From contig DAOSEK010000002.1 of NCBI GenBank assembly GCA_035363095.1, positions 62,001 through 126,000 on the forward strand: a stretch of 64,000 bases of DNA. The letters are read 5' to 3'. A program made the position numbers and the translations under genes. Under the pieces are notes generated by a model. That model saw only the letters and a list, made by a program, of their open reading frames with translations. It made no database searches and was not told the DNA's origin. Position 1 is the stretch's first letter; every line of letters starts with the position of its first letter. This document shows, one piece after another, positions 8,962 through 16,314 of the stretch. The DNA comes from DAOSEK01 sp035363095 (GTDB lineage: Archaea > Nanobdellota > Nanobdellia > Woesearchaeales > UBA119).

Positions 8962-9085
8962 CCAATTCCTTTTTCATGAGTGCTTCAACTTTACGAGAAA
9001 CTATCATATGATGCTCTTTACAATACTTTTTATATTGTTCATAGATATCTTGATCCAGACTTAAAGCAATGGTTTTTCTCCCCAT
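8942..9085 (-). CDS. Small ribbon-helix-helix regulator, 47 aa
   Basis: A 47-aa protein beginning MGRKTIALSLDQDIYEQYKKY and continuing through MIVSRKVEALMKKELDE. This is the strand-helix-helix pattern of Arc/CopG-type ribbon-helix-helix DNA-binding proteins, with TIALSL as the DNA-contacting strand. It overlaps the hsdR start by 20 bp and shares its promoter. A 14-bp perfect palindrome covers its own start codon, suggesting autoregulation of the restriction operon. A TATA-like box about 26 bp upstream of the ATG implies a leaderless transcript. Confidence 0.7.
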   Translation of the reverse strand: MGRKTIALSLDQDIYEQYKKYCKEHHMIVSRKVEALMKKELDEQNGK

Positions 9086-9115
9086 ATGAATTCATATAAA
9101 CTATTTCTTTATAAA
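9084..9115 (-). promoter_or_regulatory. Promoter and palindromic operator of the RHH-hsdR operon
   Basis: A 14-bp perfect palindrome (ATATGAATTCATAT, 9084-9097) spans the RHH start codon. A TATA-like TTTATAAA lies at 9108-9115, so initiation is expected at or near the A of the ATG. A protein bound at the palindrome would block the start site. The RHH protein is the obvious candidate; that is inference. Confidence 0.55.
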
Positions 9116-9370
9116 TCTTTCTTGTAACTTTAAAAAACTTCCCTTATCCATCGTTTAGAACACTTTCTTCCTACAATAAAATAGATTTTACGAAGTAAAA
9201 TACAATATGTGCGAAGCACCGAACTCCCCCCCTCGTTCCGTAATTTAGAAATTAAACACAATTGAACTCAAAATCTATTAAGCATACTTTTACTACGCAC
9301 AATACCCAAATTTGCCATAAAATACGCAGTTTTATAGATTCGGTTATTTTTCTCATATTTTCTGAACTAA
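9116..9370. other. Intergenic, no gene seen
   Basis: No coding pattern is visible. Two short inverted repeats with identical GAA centres lie close together: ATTTTAC-GAA-GTAAAAT (9185-9201) and GTGC-GAA-GCAC (9209-9219). A run of seven C follows. Their function is unknown. Confidence 0.4.
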
Positions 9371-9595
9371 CAACAGAACACCAACACTGAGATTGAGCCT
9401 ATTTTAGTTCAAGATTACAGGCTCAAAGGTTATTCCTAAAAGACACTAAATAACTATCACCACCACATTGAGAAGTTTGTATCATATGGAAAAACACCAA
9501 GAGACTTCATTATTAGATTTATAGAAGGAAAAGATATTGATTTTGATAAAAATCTCATCTTCTCAAAGAGTATCTTAATTAAAAACTTACTCTAA
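9371..9595 (+). pseudogene. Tyrosine recombinase/integrase N-terminal remnant
   Basis: The frame open from 9371 reads EIEPILVQDYRLKGYS, a TAA (9437-9439), then KTLNNYHHHIEKFVSYGKTP and a further ~35 codons to a TAA at 9593-9595. The pattern xxLKGYS-xxTLxNYxxHIxKF is the N-terminal SAM-like core-binding domain of archaeal tyrosine recombinases. The catalytic domain is absent and an internal stop is present, so the gene is dead. It stands just outside the left 47-bp repeat of the neighbouring cassette. Family assignment is from motif memory. Confidence 0.55.
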
Positions 9596-9648
9596 ATTAA
9601 TAGCCAAATGCTGTTAGGCAAATCTCTTATATCACCTTTATCCAATAT

Positions 9649-9695
9649 ATTTATAATCTAAAAGATTGTACCCCCATCTAAAAATGACAAAATCA
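9649..9695 (+). repeat. Left 47-bp direct repeat flanking the CARF/AAA/macro cassette
   Basis: This 47-bp stretch matches 15261-15307 with two mismatches. It contains a TATA-like box (ATTTATAAT), about 30 bp of spacer and an ATG with MTKS codons. On the right it is the promoter and start of a real gene (15296-15730). On the left the coding part stops making sense after a few codons. It looks like an attachment-site or target duplication at one end of an inserted 5.6-kb segment. Confidence 0.75.
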
Positions 9696-9708
9696 GTAAA
9701 TACTACTA

Positions 9709-10236
9709 CTACTTTTTTAAGAATTCTTCTCCTAATTCTTTAATATATGCTAAACTATCCTCTTTTCTGATAAAAAAAAGGAAAACCTCTTTAAGATTTT
9801 TAAGTTCAGAATTCTGGATTAAAGCCTTTTTAACCTTCTTAGCTGAATAATCTAACGAAACACCATGGATATTTGTTGAAATGGCCGGAAAGGAAATAGA
9901 CCTAACTTTGAGTCTGTCAGCTTCTTTAAGACTATTAACATAGCAATTTAACAAAAGTGAAATATCATCAAACCCTTTTTTAGGACCTAGAGTATGAATC
10001 ACATAAGAATGTGGCAGATTATAGGCTTTAGTAACTAAAATTTCTCCAACATTTAAAAATTCAATATTTAATTCTCTTTTCTTAATAAAACATTCTTGTT
10101 CAAGTTCATTTCCAGAAACAGCATGAATTGCACCACAGACACCTGAACCTTTCATTAATGATTTGTTTGCAGAATTTACAATGATATCAGTTTTATATTT
10201 AGTGATATCACCAACCATTATTATAACTTTTAGCAT
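9709..10236 (-). CDS. Macro-domain protein (ADP-ribose hydrolase type)
   Basis: A 175-aa single macro domain. MVGDITKYKTDIIVNSAN (residues 7-24) holds the ADP-ribose-binding Asp and Asn; GSGVCGAIH (31-39) is the catalytic/phosphate loop of MacroD-like enzymes; SYVIHTLGP and SISFPAIST complete the fold. Such proteins bind or remove ADP-ribose from proteins, nucleic acids or O-acetyl-ADP-ribose. It is last in the minus-strand operon after the AAA+ ATPase and the unknown gene. In that setting it may process a nucleotide signal or reverse ADP-ribosylation, which is inference. Confidence 0.88.
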   Translation of the reverse strand: MLKVIIMVGDITKYKTDIIVNSANKSLMKGSGVCGAIHAVSGNELEQECFIKKRELNIEFLNVGEILVTKAYNLPHSYVIHTLGPKKGFDDISLLLNCYVNSLKEADRLKVRSISFPAISTNIHGVSLDYSAKKVKKALIQNSELKNLKEVFLFFIRKEDSLAYIKELGEEFLKK

Positions 10237-10278
10237 TTTTTGAACACTCTTTAAATAACTACTTAAATTTATTTTACA

Positions 10279-11001
10279 TTACATCGATAAATTAAAAATT
10301 GTATATTCATTTTTATTGAACGAAAGTCCAATATCCATAACTGTTTTAACGGTAATGAAATCCAAATTATATTCAAATTCAAAGAGTGGTAATCTTTTTT
10401 TTTCAACAATTGAAGTCCTAATCTGTCTTAGTTCCATATCGCTGTTGTATTCCACACTATCCAAAAATATGTTGAAGTGACAATATACAAGTTCTGGTAC
10501 AATCATCACTATACAATTTTCGAGTTGTTTGGAATTGATTTCAACTAACTTTATATCTTCAAAATAACAAATTTTGTTTTTAATATGCATTGATTGAGGA
10601 TAAACAACCATTAATTCTTTTTTTGTAAACTCGTCTAAAATTAAGATTGATTCTAGGTAACGATTCTTTCTTTGTACCACTAGTTCTTTAATCGAGTCAA
10701 TAGAAATATTAATTCTCAAAGGAATGTTTTCATTGGAAATAATCTTATAAACCATATATTCATTAAATCTTTTAGCAAAACGTTTACCAAAAGAAAAAAA
10801 GAGATTTTTAGGTACACAGGAATCAACTAAACGTTTTTCAACATAAATAATATCAGAAGCTTGATCATCAACAATATACTCAAATAACCCTCTGAATTTA
10901 TCATTTTTTAAAAAAGAAAAAATAAAAGGATAAAACGTTAACGTCTTGCTCTTTTGTTGCAACTCTAAAAAGTCCTCTAGTTCGACCAACTGCGCTATCA
11001 C
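10279..11001 (-). CDS. Unrecognised protein between AAA+ ATPase and macro domain; true start uncertain
   Basis: A GTG at 11001 gives 240 aa of no family I recognise, alternating hydrophobic and charged stretches. The same frame stays open for 64 further codons up to 11193 with protein-like content (NFYSRLDILRDGQSKLYACR), but contains no ATG, GTG or TTG before a TAA at 11194-11196. That TAA lies directly after the AAA+ stop. So either the start is a rare codon (the ATA at 11191-11193 is 5 nt from the AAA+ stop), or a frameshift separated the 5' end (an 8-A run lies in this stretch), or GTG-11001 is real. Operon position suggests it works with the AAA+ protein and the macro domain. Confidence 0.6.
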   Translation of the reverse strand: MIAQLVELEDFLELQQKSKTLTFYPFIFSFLKNDKFRGLFEYIVDDQASDIIYVEKRLVDSCVPKNLFFSFGKRFAKRFNEYMVYKIISNENIPLRINISIDSIKELVVQRKNRYLESILILDEFTKKELMVVYPQSMHIKNKICYFEDIKLVEINSKQLENCIVMIVPELVYCHFNIFLDSVEYNSDMELRQIRTSIVEKKRLPLFEFEYNLDFITVKTVMDIGLSFNKNEYTIFNLSM

Positions 11002-11198
11002 ATAAGCATCTTTAATATAGATTGTTCTTCTGCAAGCATATAGTTTTGATTGTCCATCCCTTAAAATATCTAACCTCGAATAAAAATTATTACCCTTTTC
11101 CTCATTTAATTTCTCTATTAAAAAAAATTCTTTGAAATCTAAAACATACTTTTCTTTGTTATATTTTAGATCGTATATTGTAGAAATTGCTATTTAAA

Positions 11199-12959
11199 TC
11201 ACCCAATATAATTCAGATCTCCCTCAAAACCACCATTATTTTTTCTTTTACTCGCTAATACCATATTAGAGCCATCTAATATATGTCTTTGGAAAATTTT
11301 TTGTGTTTTATTACTACTATCATTAGCTGCTATTCTGGCAGAATTAAGCACAATATTTTTAACATCTCCCCCTGACAATATCCCTTCATATTTCATCGCA
11401 ATCTCACTAAAATCAACATCCTTAGAAAGAATCTTCTTATTTGGTAACATCATATTGAATATTTGAACAGATTCTTTTTGGGTTGGTAATTTAAACTCAA
11501 TATGGGCTGATAATCTTCTATCAAACGCTTCATCATAACTACACCAATTATTTGTAGCAAAGATGCAGATACCTTCAAAGTTCTCAAGTTCTTTTAACAA
11601 TGTATTAGTTCTTGATATCTCCCAGGGTAATCTTGCATTTTCTCTTTTAGTTGTTAATGTATCTGCTTCATCAAAAAATATAATTGCATCCTCTGTTTTG
11701 GCAGTATTAAACAATTCTCTAATATTTTTTTCCGTTTCACCTACCCACATACTTTCTACTTCGGGATAATTTACAGTTAATAATTTTTTATGGAGGTAAT
11801 TGGCAATAACCTTTGCGGACATAGTCTTTCCCGTACCAGGAGGCCCAAAAAAATTTATCGTGATTCCTTTTCCATAAGTAATTTTTTTTCCAATTCCCCA
11901 TTTATTGAAAATCAAATCATTATTTTTATGTTGGCTAATTACATTAATTATCTCATTTTTAATCCTTTTTGATACGCACAGGTCATCAAAATTAAGATTA
12001 GGAGATTCAGAAAGGACTAAATTTGTATTATTTAAGACACAATTATCTGAATAAAATAAGCCATTAATTGTTTTCTCCGTTAGTTCGTACCAGAAAAGCT
12101 CTTTTTTTATTAACTTCTGATTTATTAGTTTTGATAGAGCCTGTTCATCTTTGAATTGGGAGTACAAATTTTCACTTATAGTATATCGAGATTGATCAAA
12201 TCCATGTTGTTGTACTATTTTGTTTAAAAATACCAAATCATTAAGTTTTAGCGAATTATCAGATAAAAATCTAGAAAATTTAGAATCTTTTTTGTCTAAT
12301 GTATTTTTATAGCTTCTCTCAATCTTTTTCAAATAAGAGCTATAAAGCAACTTTTGGTTGTTTTTGTCGAGTTCATTTGTGTGCTCAACGTTTATATTTA
12401 GTATTTTATCTAGAAAAAAAAGTTCTTTCACTAATTTGTCCATTTCAAGATATTTAAAAGTATCAAATTCGATTAAAAATCGTTTTTGGCTCTTTTTACT
12501 TGCTTCCTTTGAATTCATCAAACTAATCAAATCGTATGAGTTGTTTTTTGTAGATTTCTTATCACTATTTTCAAAATATGGATTATCAAAAACCAACATT
12601 TTTTTTTTAATAATTCTTGAATTTTTTACTTTATTTATCAGTTTTGGAATGAATTCGCTTTCATATGGTGCAAAAATGCTTTCTTGCATATATTTTTCAA
12701 GTGTTATTGTTTTTGTTTTTTCAAAAAGCGATAAGTATAACAAATCCAAATCAATAATTTTCATCTTGTGTACTAAACAAAATTCTTTTAGAAAAGAATC
12801 TTTATTTAAGGAATCCCTAATGAGTTTGGAGCTTTCTTCAATTATATTAACTTCCGAATCGCAATAAATTTGATCATTTTGTCTTATGATCTTACTCAAA
12901 CTACAATGTATCTGACAATATCTTAAAAATTGTGGCAGATCCTCTAAAGTGACATTCAT
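11199..12959 (-). CDS. AAA+ ATPase with a large unknown N-terminal region
   Basis: A 586-aa protein. The C-terminal third is a classic AAA+ module: Walker A FFGPPGTGKTMSAK near residue 372, pore-loop-like MWVGETEKNIRELF, Walker B AIIFFDEAD near 420, sensor-1 IFATNN, arginine-finger region FDRRL, and sensor-2 region GGDVKN. The first ~340 residues are Lys/Asn-rich and unrecognised. ATG at 12959 is preferred to TTG at 12980: it follows a TATA-like box (12982-12989) by about 27 bp, implying a leaderless mRNA. It begins the minus-strand operon AAA-unknown-macro. It may remodel a partner complex, as AAA+ proteins of defence systems do; this is inference. Confidence 0.8.
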   Translation of the reverse strand: MNVTLEDLPQFLRYCQIHCSLSKIIRQNDQIYCDSEVNIIEESSKLIRDSLNKDSFLKEFCLVHKMKIIDLDLLYLSLFEKTKTITLEKYMQESIFAPYESEFIPKLINKVKNSRIIKKKMLVFDNPYFENSDKKSTKNNSYDLISLMNSKEASKKSQKRFLIEFDTFKYLEMDKLVKELFFLDKILNINVEHTNELDKNNQKLLYSSYLKKIERSYKNTLDKKDSKFSRFLSDNSLKLNDLVFLNKIVQQHGFDQSRYTISENLYSQFKDEQALSKLINQKLIKKELFWYELTEKTINGLFYSDNCVLNNTNLVLSESPNLNFDDLCVSKRIKNEIINVISQHKNNDLIFNKWGIGKKITYGKGITINFFGPPGTGKTMSAKVIANYLHKKLLTVNYPEVESMWVGETEKNIRELFNTAKTEDAIIFFDEADTLTTKRENARLPWEISRTNTLLKELENFEGICIFATNNWCSYDEAFDRRLSAHIEFKLPTQKESVQIFNMMLPNKKILSKDVDFSEIAMKYEGILSGGDVKNIVLNSARIAANDSSNKTQKIFQRHILDGSNMVLASKRKNNGGFEGDLNYIG

Positions 12960-12981
12960 GAGTAATATAAAACACAACAAA

Positions 12982-13080
12982 TATATAAATTTTTCTACAT
13001 TTTAATAGAAAGTTTAATAATAATGTAGAAAAATGCCTAATTTAATCCCAAGTTGCTCAGGATATTAGAAAAATATATTA
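12982..13080. promoter_or_regulatory. Divergent promoter region with a 13-bp inverted-repeat operator
   Basis: Arms 12989-13001 and 13022-13034 are perfect 13-bp inverted repeats (ATTTTTCTACATT / AATGTAGAAAAAT) with a 20-bp spacer. The left arm touches the minus-strand TATA box (12982-12989) where TFB would bind. The plus-strand TATA-like AAATATATTA is at 13071-13080, ~27 bp before the CARF-HTH start region. A dimeric HTH protein binding both arms, most simply the CARF-HTH protein, would control both operons. Confidence 0.6.
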
Positions 13081-13107
13081 ATGTATTGCTATCTTTACCC
13101 AATTAAA

Positions 13108-13716
13108 ATGTCAAAAATATTAATTTCAACAGTATATGGCCCAGATCCAGTATTGCTATCCTGTACGAAGATAAGCCCAAGCAAACTAATATTGCTTGTA
13201 ACAGATGCTTCTGATAAAACTATAAAAGCCTCACTAGATCTAATCAAGAAATCTATCGGAAGGGTTATTGAATTGGAAGTAGTAAAGATTCCTCAATATG
13301 ACATTCTTAAAATTGCAGAGATAGTAGTTGAACTCATTGATAAGATTCATCTAAATAATGAAGTCATCATTAATATTACTTCTGGAAGAAAAACCCAAAG
13401 CATGGGAGTTTTATTTGGTGCGTATGCTAGAAAAGACCATGTTAAAAAAATAGCTTATTATCCAGATGGAGAAGAAAAAGGCAACGTGGTTTATCTTCCT
13501 CTTTTATCCATGAAATTAACTGATAGTCAAGAAAGAATATTAGACTCCATCAAATCAAACAAAATACAAAGTTATAAATCCTTAGCAGATGCAACAGGCC
13601 TTTCCAGTGCAATGGTTTATCGCTCAATAGACGAACTTTTGAATTCTGGATTAATCGAAAAAACAAAAGATGAAGGTATACGTTTGACAGATGCTGGTAA
13701 ATTAATGAGATTATAG
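13108..13716 (+). CDS. CARF-domain HTH regulator, Csa3-like
   Basis: A 202-aa protein. Residues 1-135 fit a CARF (Rossmann) domain: the first strand ILISTVYGPDPVLL, a second strand LILLVTDAS, the ligand-loop motif INITSGRKTQSMGVLFGAY (88-106), and VVYLPL. Residues 138-200 are a winged HTH (LTDSQERILDSI; LADATGLSSAMVYRSIDEL). CARF domains bind cyclic oligoadenylates or related nucleotides, and Csa3-type proteins couple them to DNA binding. ATG-13108 is preferred to ATG-13081 because ILISTVY is the family's first strand and the TATA box is 30 bp upstream. No cas genes or CRISPR array are in the window, so the signal source is unknown. It forms an operon with the nuclease 10 bp downstream. Confidence 0.75.
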   Translation: MSKILISTVYGPDPVLLSCTKISPSKLILLVTDASDKTIKASLDLIKKSIGRVIELEVVKIPQYDILKIAEIVVELIDKIHLNNEVIINITSGRKTQSMGVLFGAYARKDHVKKIAYYPDGEEKGNVVYLPLLSMKLTDSQERILDSIKSNKIQSYKSLADATGLSSAMVYRSIDELLNSGLIEKTKDEGIRLTDAGKLMRL

Positions 13717-13726
13717 GGATTTAATC

Positions 13727-14944
13727 ATGACTTATCTAAATGTTTTTAATTATGAACCAAGAAGACGAAAAATAGGAATAGATGAAAAAGAAAATAATGT
13801 TACTCGAGCATTTTTGACTACATTACAAAATTGTCCTTCTTTTTCTAAAAATATTTTTTCAAAACTAAATATACCAATCCAAAAAGATATAAAATATATT
13901 TTTCAAACAAACGAAAAAGAAGTGAACACACTTAAAGGAAGGCCATATAGATATTTCTTATATATATCTAAACAGAATTCTATCGAAGTTGATGGAGACA
14001 CACAAACGAACAATCCTCTTCCTGATGGGTTGATAACAGATAGTAAAAATATTATTCTAATTGAAGCAAAGGTAAATGCGCCAATTGATAAATCTCAAAA
14101 AAAATTATACAAGGAAAATTTTTTTAAAAACAACTGCATAGAAAAGGAACTAACATGGGAAGAAATACATTTAATGGTTAAAAATTATGTTATCCACAAC
14201 AAGCTCAAACTTAGCGAGATTGAATTATTTATTTTATCCGAATTTCAAAAATATCTAGAGGTGATTAACTTGAATTCATTTGATGGAATCACTTTTTTTA
14301 ATAAAGAAAATAATTATGACAAAATATTGGCAAAAGAAATGCTTAAACAATTAAGGATAGAATACCCTAAATTTAAACATATTTCTATATACACCTCTAA
14401 AAGGCCTTTAGAAGGAAATTGGGATCCTATCCACATTTTAACAAAAGAAAAAAATAAAACACATTACACTATAAGTATGAATGAGTCCTCGTTCAACATT
14501 GATGTTATGACTTTTGGAAAAATAGGTAAAAAAATAATTAAAGATCATTATAAGAGATTTACTGAACAAATAAATAAATTAGCCAATAATAGTGAGTATT
14601 ACTTAGAACTAATCGATTATCATAAAGTTAAAAACAAAAGACTTGATGAAGGTAAAAATCATGTGCAAAGAGGAAAAGATTATTGTTCACTCCAATTTTT
14701 AATCCAATTAAGTAAATTAGTAAAACAAAAAGATTGGGAAAAAAAACTTAAACGAGTTATGGAAATTCATTTCGAAGCGGGTATAAAAAATCTACAAATC
14801 AAAAAACAATATCTTTATTTTGATGAATATTATCAAAAAGAAATGAATCTTTCAGATAAATTGATTTCTTTAAAAGAAATTGAAGATACATTCATTGAAT
14901 TAAGAGAAATATATTTGTTATTCAGTAACTGTGAAACAAATTAA
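13727..14944 (+). CDS. PD-(D/E)XK nuclease-like protein in operon with the CARF-HTH gene
   Basis: A 405-aa soluble protein. ENNVTRAFLTTL (22-33) and PDGLITDSKNIILIEAKVNAP (99-119) give the E...PD...(D/E)xK arrangement of PD-(D/E)XK nucleases: E22, D100, and E113-A-K115. The rest is helical, very Lys-rich and unrecognised, with QRGKDYCSLQFL near residue 312. It begins 10 bp after the CARF-HTH stop, so the two are almost certainly cotranscribed. A sensor-regulator next to a nuclease suggests signal-gated effector activity. Whether it cuts DNA or RNA cannot be told from sequence. Confidence 0.6.
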   Translation: MTYLNVFNYEPRRRKIGIDEKENNVTRAFLTTLQNCPSFSKNIFSKLNIPIQKDIKYIFQTNEKEVNTLKGRPYRYFLYISKQNSIEVDGDTQTNNPLPDGLITDSKNIILIEAKVNAPIDKSQKKLYKENFFKNNCIEKELTWEEIHLMVKNYVIHNKLKLSEIELFILSEFQKYLEVINLNSFDGITFFNKENNYDKILAKEMLKQLRIEYPKFKHISIYTSKRPLEGNWDPIHILTKEKNKTHYTISMNESSFNIDVMTFGKIGKKIIKDHYKRFTEQINKLANNSEYYLELIDYHKVKNKRLDEGKNHVQRGKDYCSLQFLIQLSKLVKQKDWEKKLKRVMEIHFEAGIKNLQIKKQYLYFDEYYQKEMNLSDKLISLKEIEDTFIELREIYLLFSNCETN

Positions 14945-15260
14945 CTTGCTTGAGAATATACTACTCTAAAAATCAAGTTGTGGACAAATAGAAAAGTATA
15001 ATACTCAACTTGGAGAATACACTAACAAAAATATTAAATCGGGTGATAACAATAAATTTTAAAAGATTTACTAGAAATTATATTGCTTATTCAGTAAAAA
15101 ATATGGTATAACTCCATAAAAATGTTTCATTCAAGGTATTACATATTCTTATAATGAATAGTCTACCTTGGTTTTTATTCAATGTAAGCGTATATGTAAT
15201 TACACTTTAATTGATACTAAAAATCAATATTTTAGATAAAAGACAGTCTTTCTCCTATAA
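14945..15260. other. Intergenic between nuclease gene and right direct repeat
   Basis: No ORF of note is present. There are two imperfect copies of a short motif (GAGAATA-AC-CTA near 14951-14967 and GAGAATACACTAAC near 15012-15026) and a hairpin followed by T residues at 15132-15178. The region ends at the right 47-bp repeat. Confidence 0.4.
15132..15178 (+). terminator. Hairpin plus T-run downstream of the CARF/nuclease operon
   Basis: CAAGGTA (15132-15138) pairs with TACCTTG (15164-15170), with a smaller inner pairing ATTC/GAAT, and is followed by GTTTTTATT. This is the best terminator candidate for the plus-strand operon, though it is ~190 bp after the stop. Confidence 0.45.
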
Positions 15261-15307
15261 ATTTATAATCTAAAAGATTTTACCCTCATCTAAAAATGAC
15301 AAAATCA
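15261..15307 (+). repeat. Right 47-bp direct repeat (promoter and first codons of the next gene)
   Basis: Matches 9649-9695 at 45 of 47 positions. It carries the TATA-like ATTTATAAT (15261-15269) and the ATG and next three codons of the 144-aa gene. The intact gene is on this side, so the left copy is the duplicate. Confidence 0.75.
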
Positions 15308-15730
15308 AAACAATTAACAAATCTGCAAGCTCCTTTAGAATATGAAATGCTCTTGTTAGGAGATGGTCCTTATACCTCAGGGGTATTTGGCTTTAACATA
15401 TTCTATAATCAAAAAGACAAAAGCAAACTTAAAAAAGTAGTTTCAAGACTTTTAGAACTTGCTGGTCAATCAAGCTATTATAGCGAGATTGAAAAGATAA
15501 TAAATTCAAATGAAAGCACTTATGTATCGCCTATGTCGTTTAGATATGGAATATATTATGGAATATATGTTGGAAAGCCCAGCATATTCAATTTTACAGC
15601 ACACGCTTATACCCTTTTAGGGGATTTTAGTGTATATCAATCTCAAATATTGCCATTAATAAAGGCACTTGAAAAAGAAGACCTAATCACTAAAAAAACC
15701 TACCCTCTAGAAAACATTTTAGAGCTTTAA
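15296..15730 (+). CDS. Hypothetical protein, 144 aa
   Basis: I recognise no family. The protein is soluble and rich in Tyr and Ser, with GDGPYTSGVFGFNIFYNQ near residue 22, a YGIYYGIYVGKPS stretch, and a Leu-rich C-terminus. The start is fixed by a TATA-like box ~30 bp upstream inside the 47-bp repeat. It is the gene whose promoter and first codons are duplicated on the other side of the 5.6-kb cassette, so it probably belonged to the ancestral locus. It is convergent with the HsdS/Bro chimera. Confidence 0.6.
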   Translation: MTKSKQLTNLQAPLEYEMLLLGDGPYTSGVFGFNIFYNQKDKSKLKKVVSRLLELAGQSSYYSEIEKIINSNESTYVSPMSFRYGIYYGIYVGKPSIFNFTAHAYTLLGDFSVYQSQILPLIKALEKEDLITKKTYPLENILEL

Positions 15731-15739
15731 AAATCCAAA

Positions 15740-16288
15740 TTATTTTTTTTCTTCCATTGAAGTTCTCTTTTCTGGTAGCAAATTATTGTTTGTTATAACA
15801 ACTGATTTGCCAGTTTGTTTCTCTATATCTTTTCTTGCATTTCCCGCAATGTTTCCGCCTTTTCTCGCAATTTCTTGACTTTCTTCAAATTCTTTAGGGT
15901 CTTCATTAATAGATATCTCTTTTGTAGCAGCCTCTGCAAGCATATTCAAAACCAGCTCCATATTGCTCATATTATCTCTTAGATTCTCTTTCCTAAGATT
16001 TTTGAGTCTTTTATAGTTTTTAACATTTAATCCTGACCACGCATTGGTAATTTCGTCTGTGAGGATAGCAAAATCCTCTTTTTTTTCAATTCCTACTCTT
16101 TTCCAGTCATCGGTTACATAACCATTTACCTGAGTTAGATTATCTGTTATTTTATGAGCACTTAAATCAGAAACTCGAACAAAAGGATTTTTACCATTGG
16201 CAAAATATTTTTTATCTTGTGGTGCTGAAGAGCCTGCATAAACTCTTGCAACCGTTTCTAATTCTACCCACTTCCACCCTTCAGGCAA
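15740..16288 (-). pseudogene. Chimera of an HsdS target-recognition fragment and a Bro-protein C-terminus
   Basis: Residues 1-58 (LPEGWKWVELETVARVYAG; NPFVRVSDLSAHKI) are the start of an HsdS target-recognition domain. From residue ~60 (DDWKRVGIEKKEDFAIL, NLRDNMSNMELVLNML, GGNIAGNARKDIEKQTG) it becomes the C-terminal half of the Bro-N protein family, paralogous to 1224-2054. The HsdS part lacks its own beginning: the frame opens only at a TTG, preceded by in-frame KEK codons and a stop. The fusion is in frame, so a 182-aa product may be made, but it matches no known architecture. It is best read as a recombination scar. Confidence 0.75.
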
Positions 16289-16314
16289 CTTCTCCTTTAA
16301 AACTAATTCTTATT

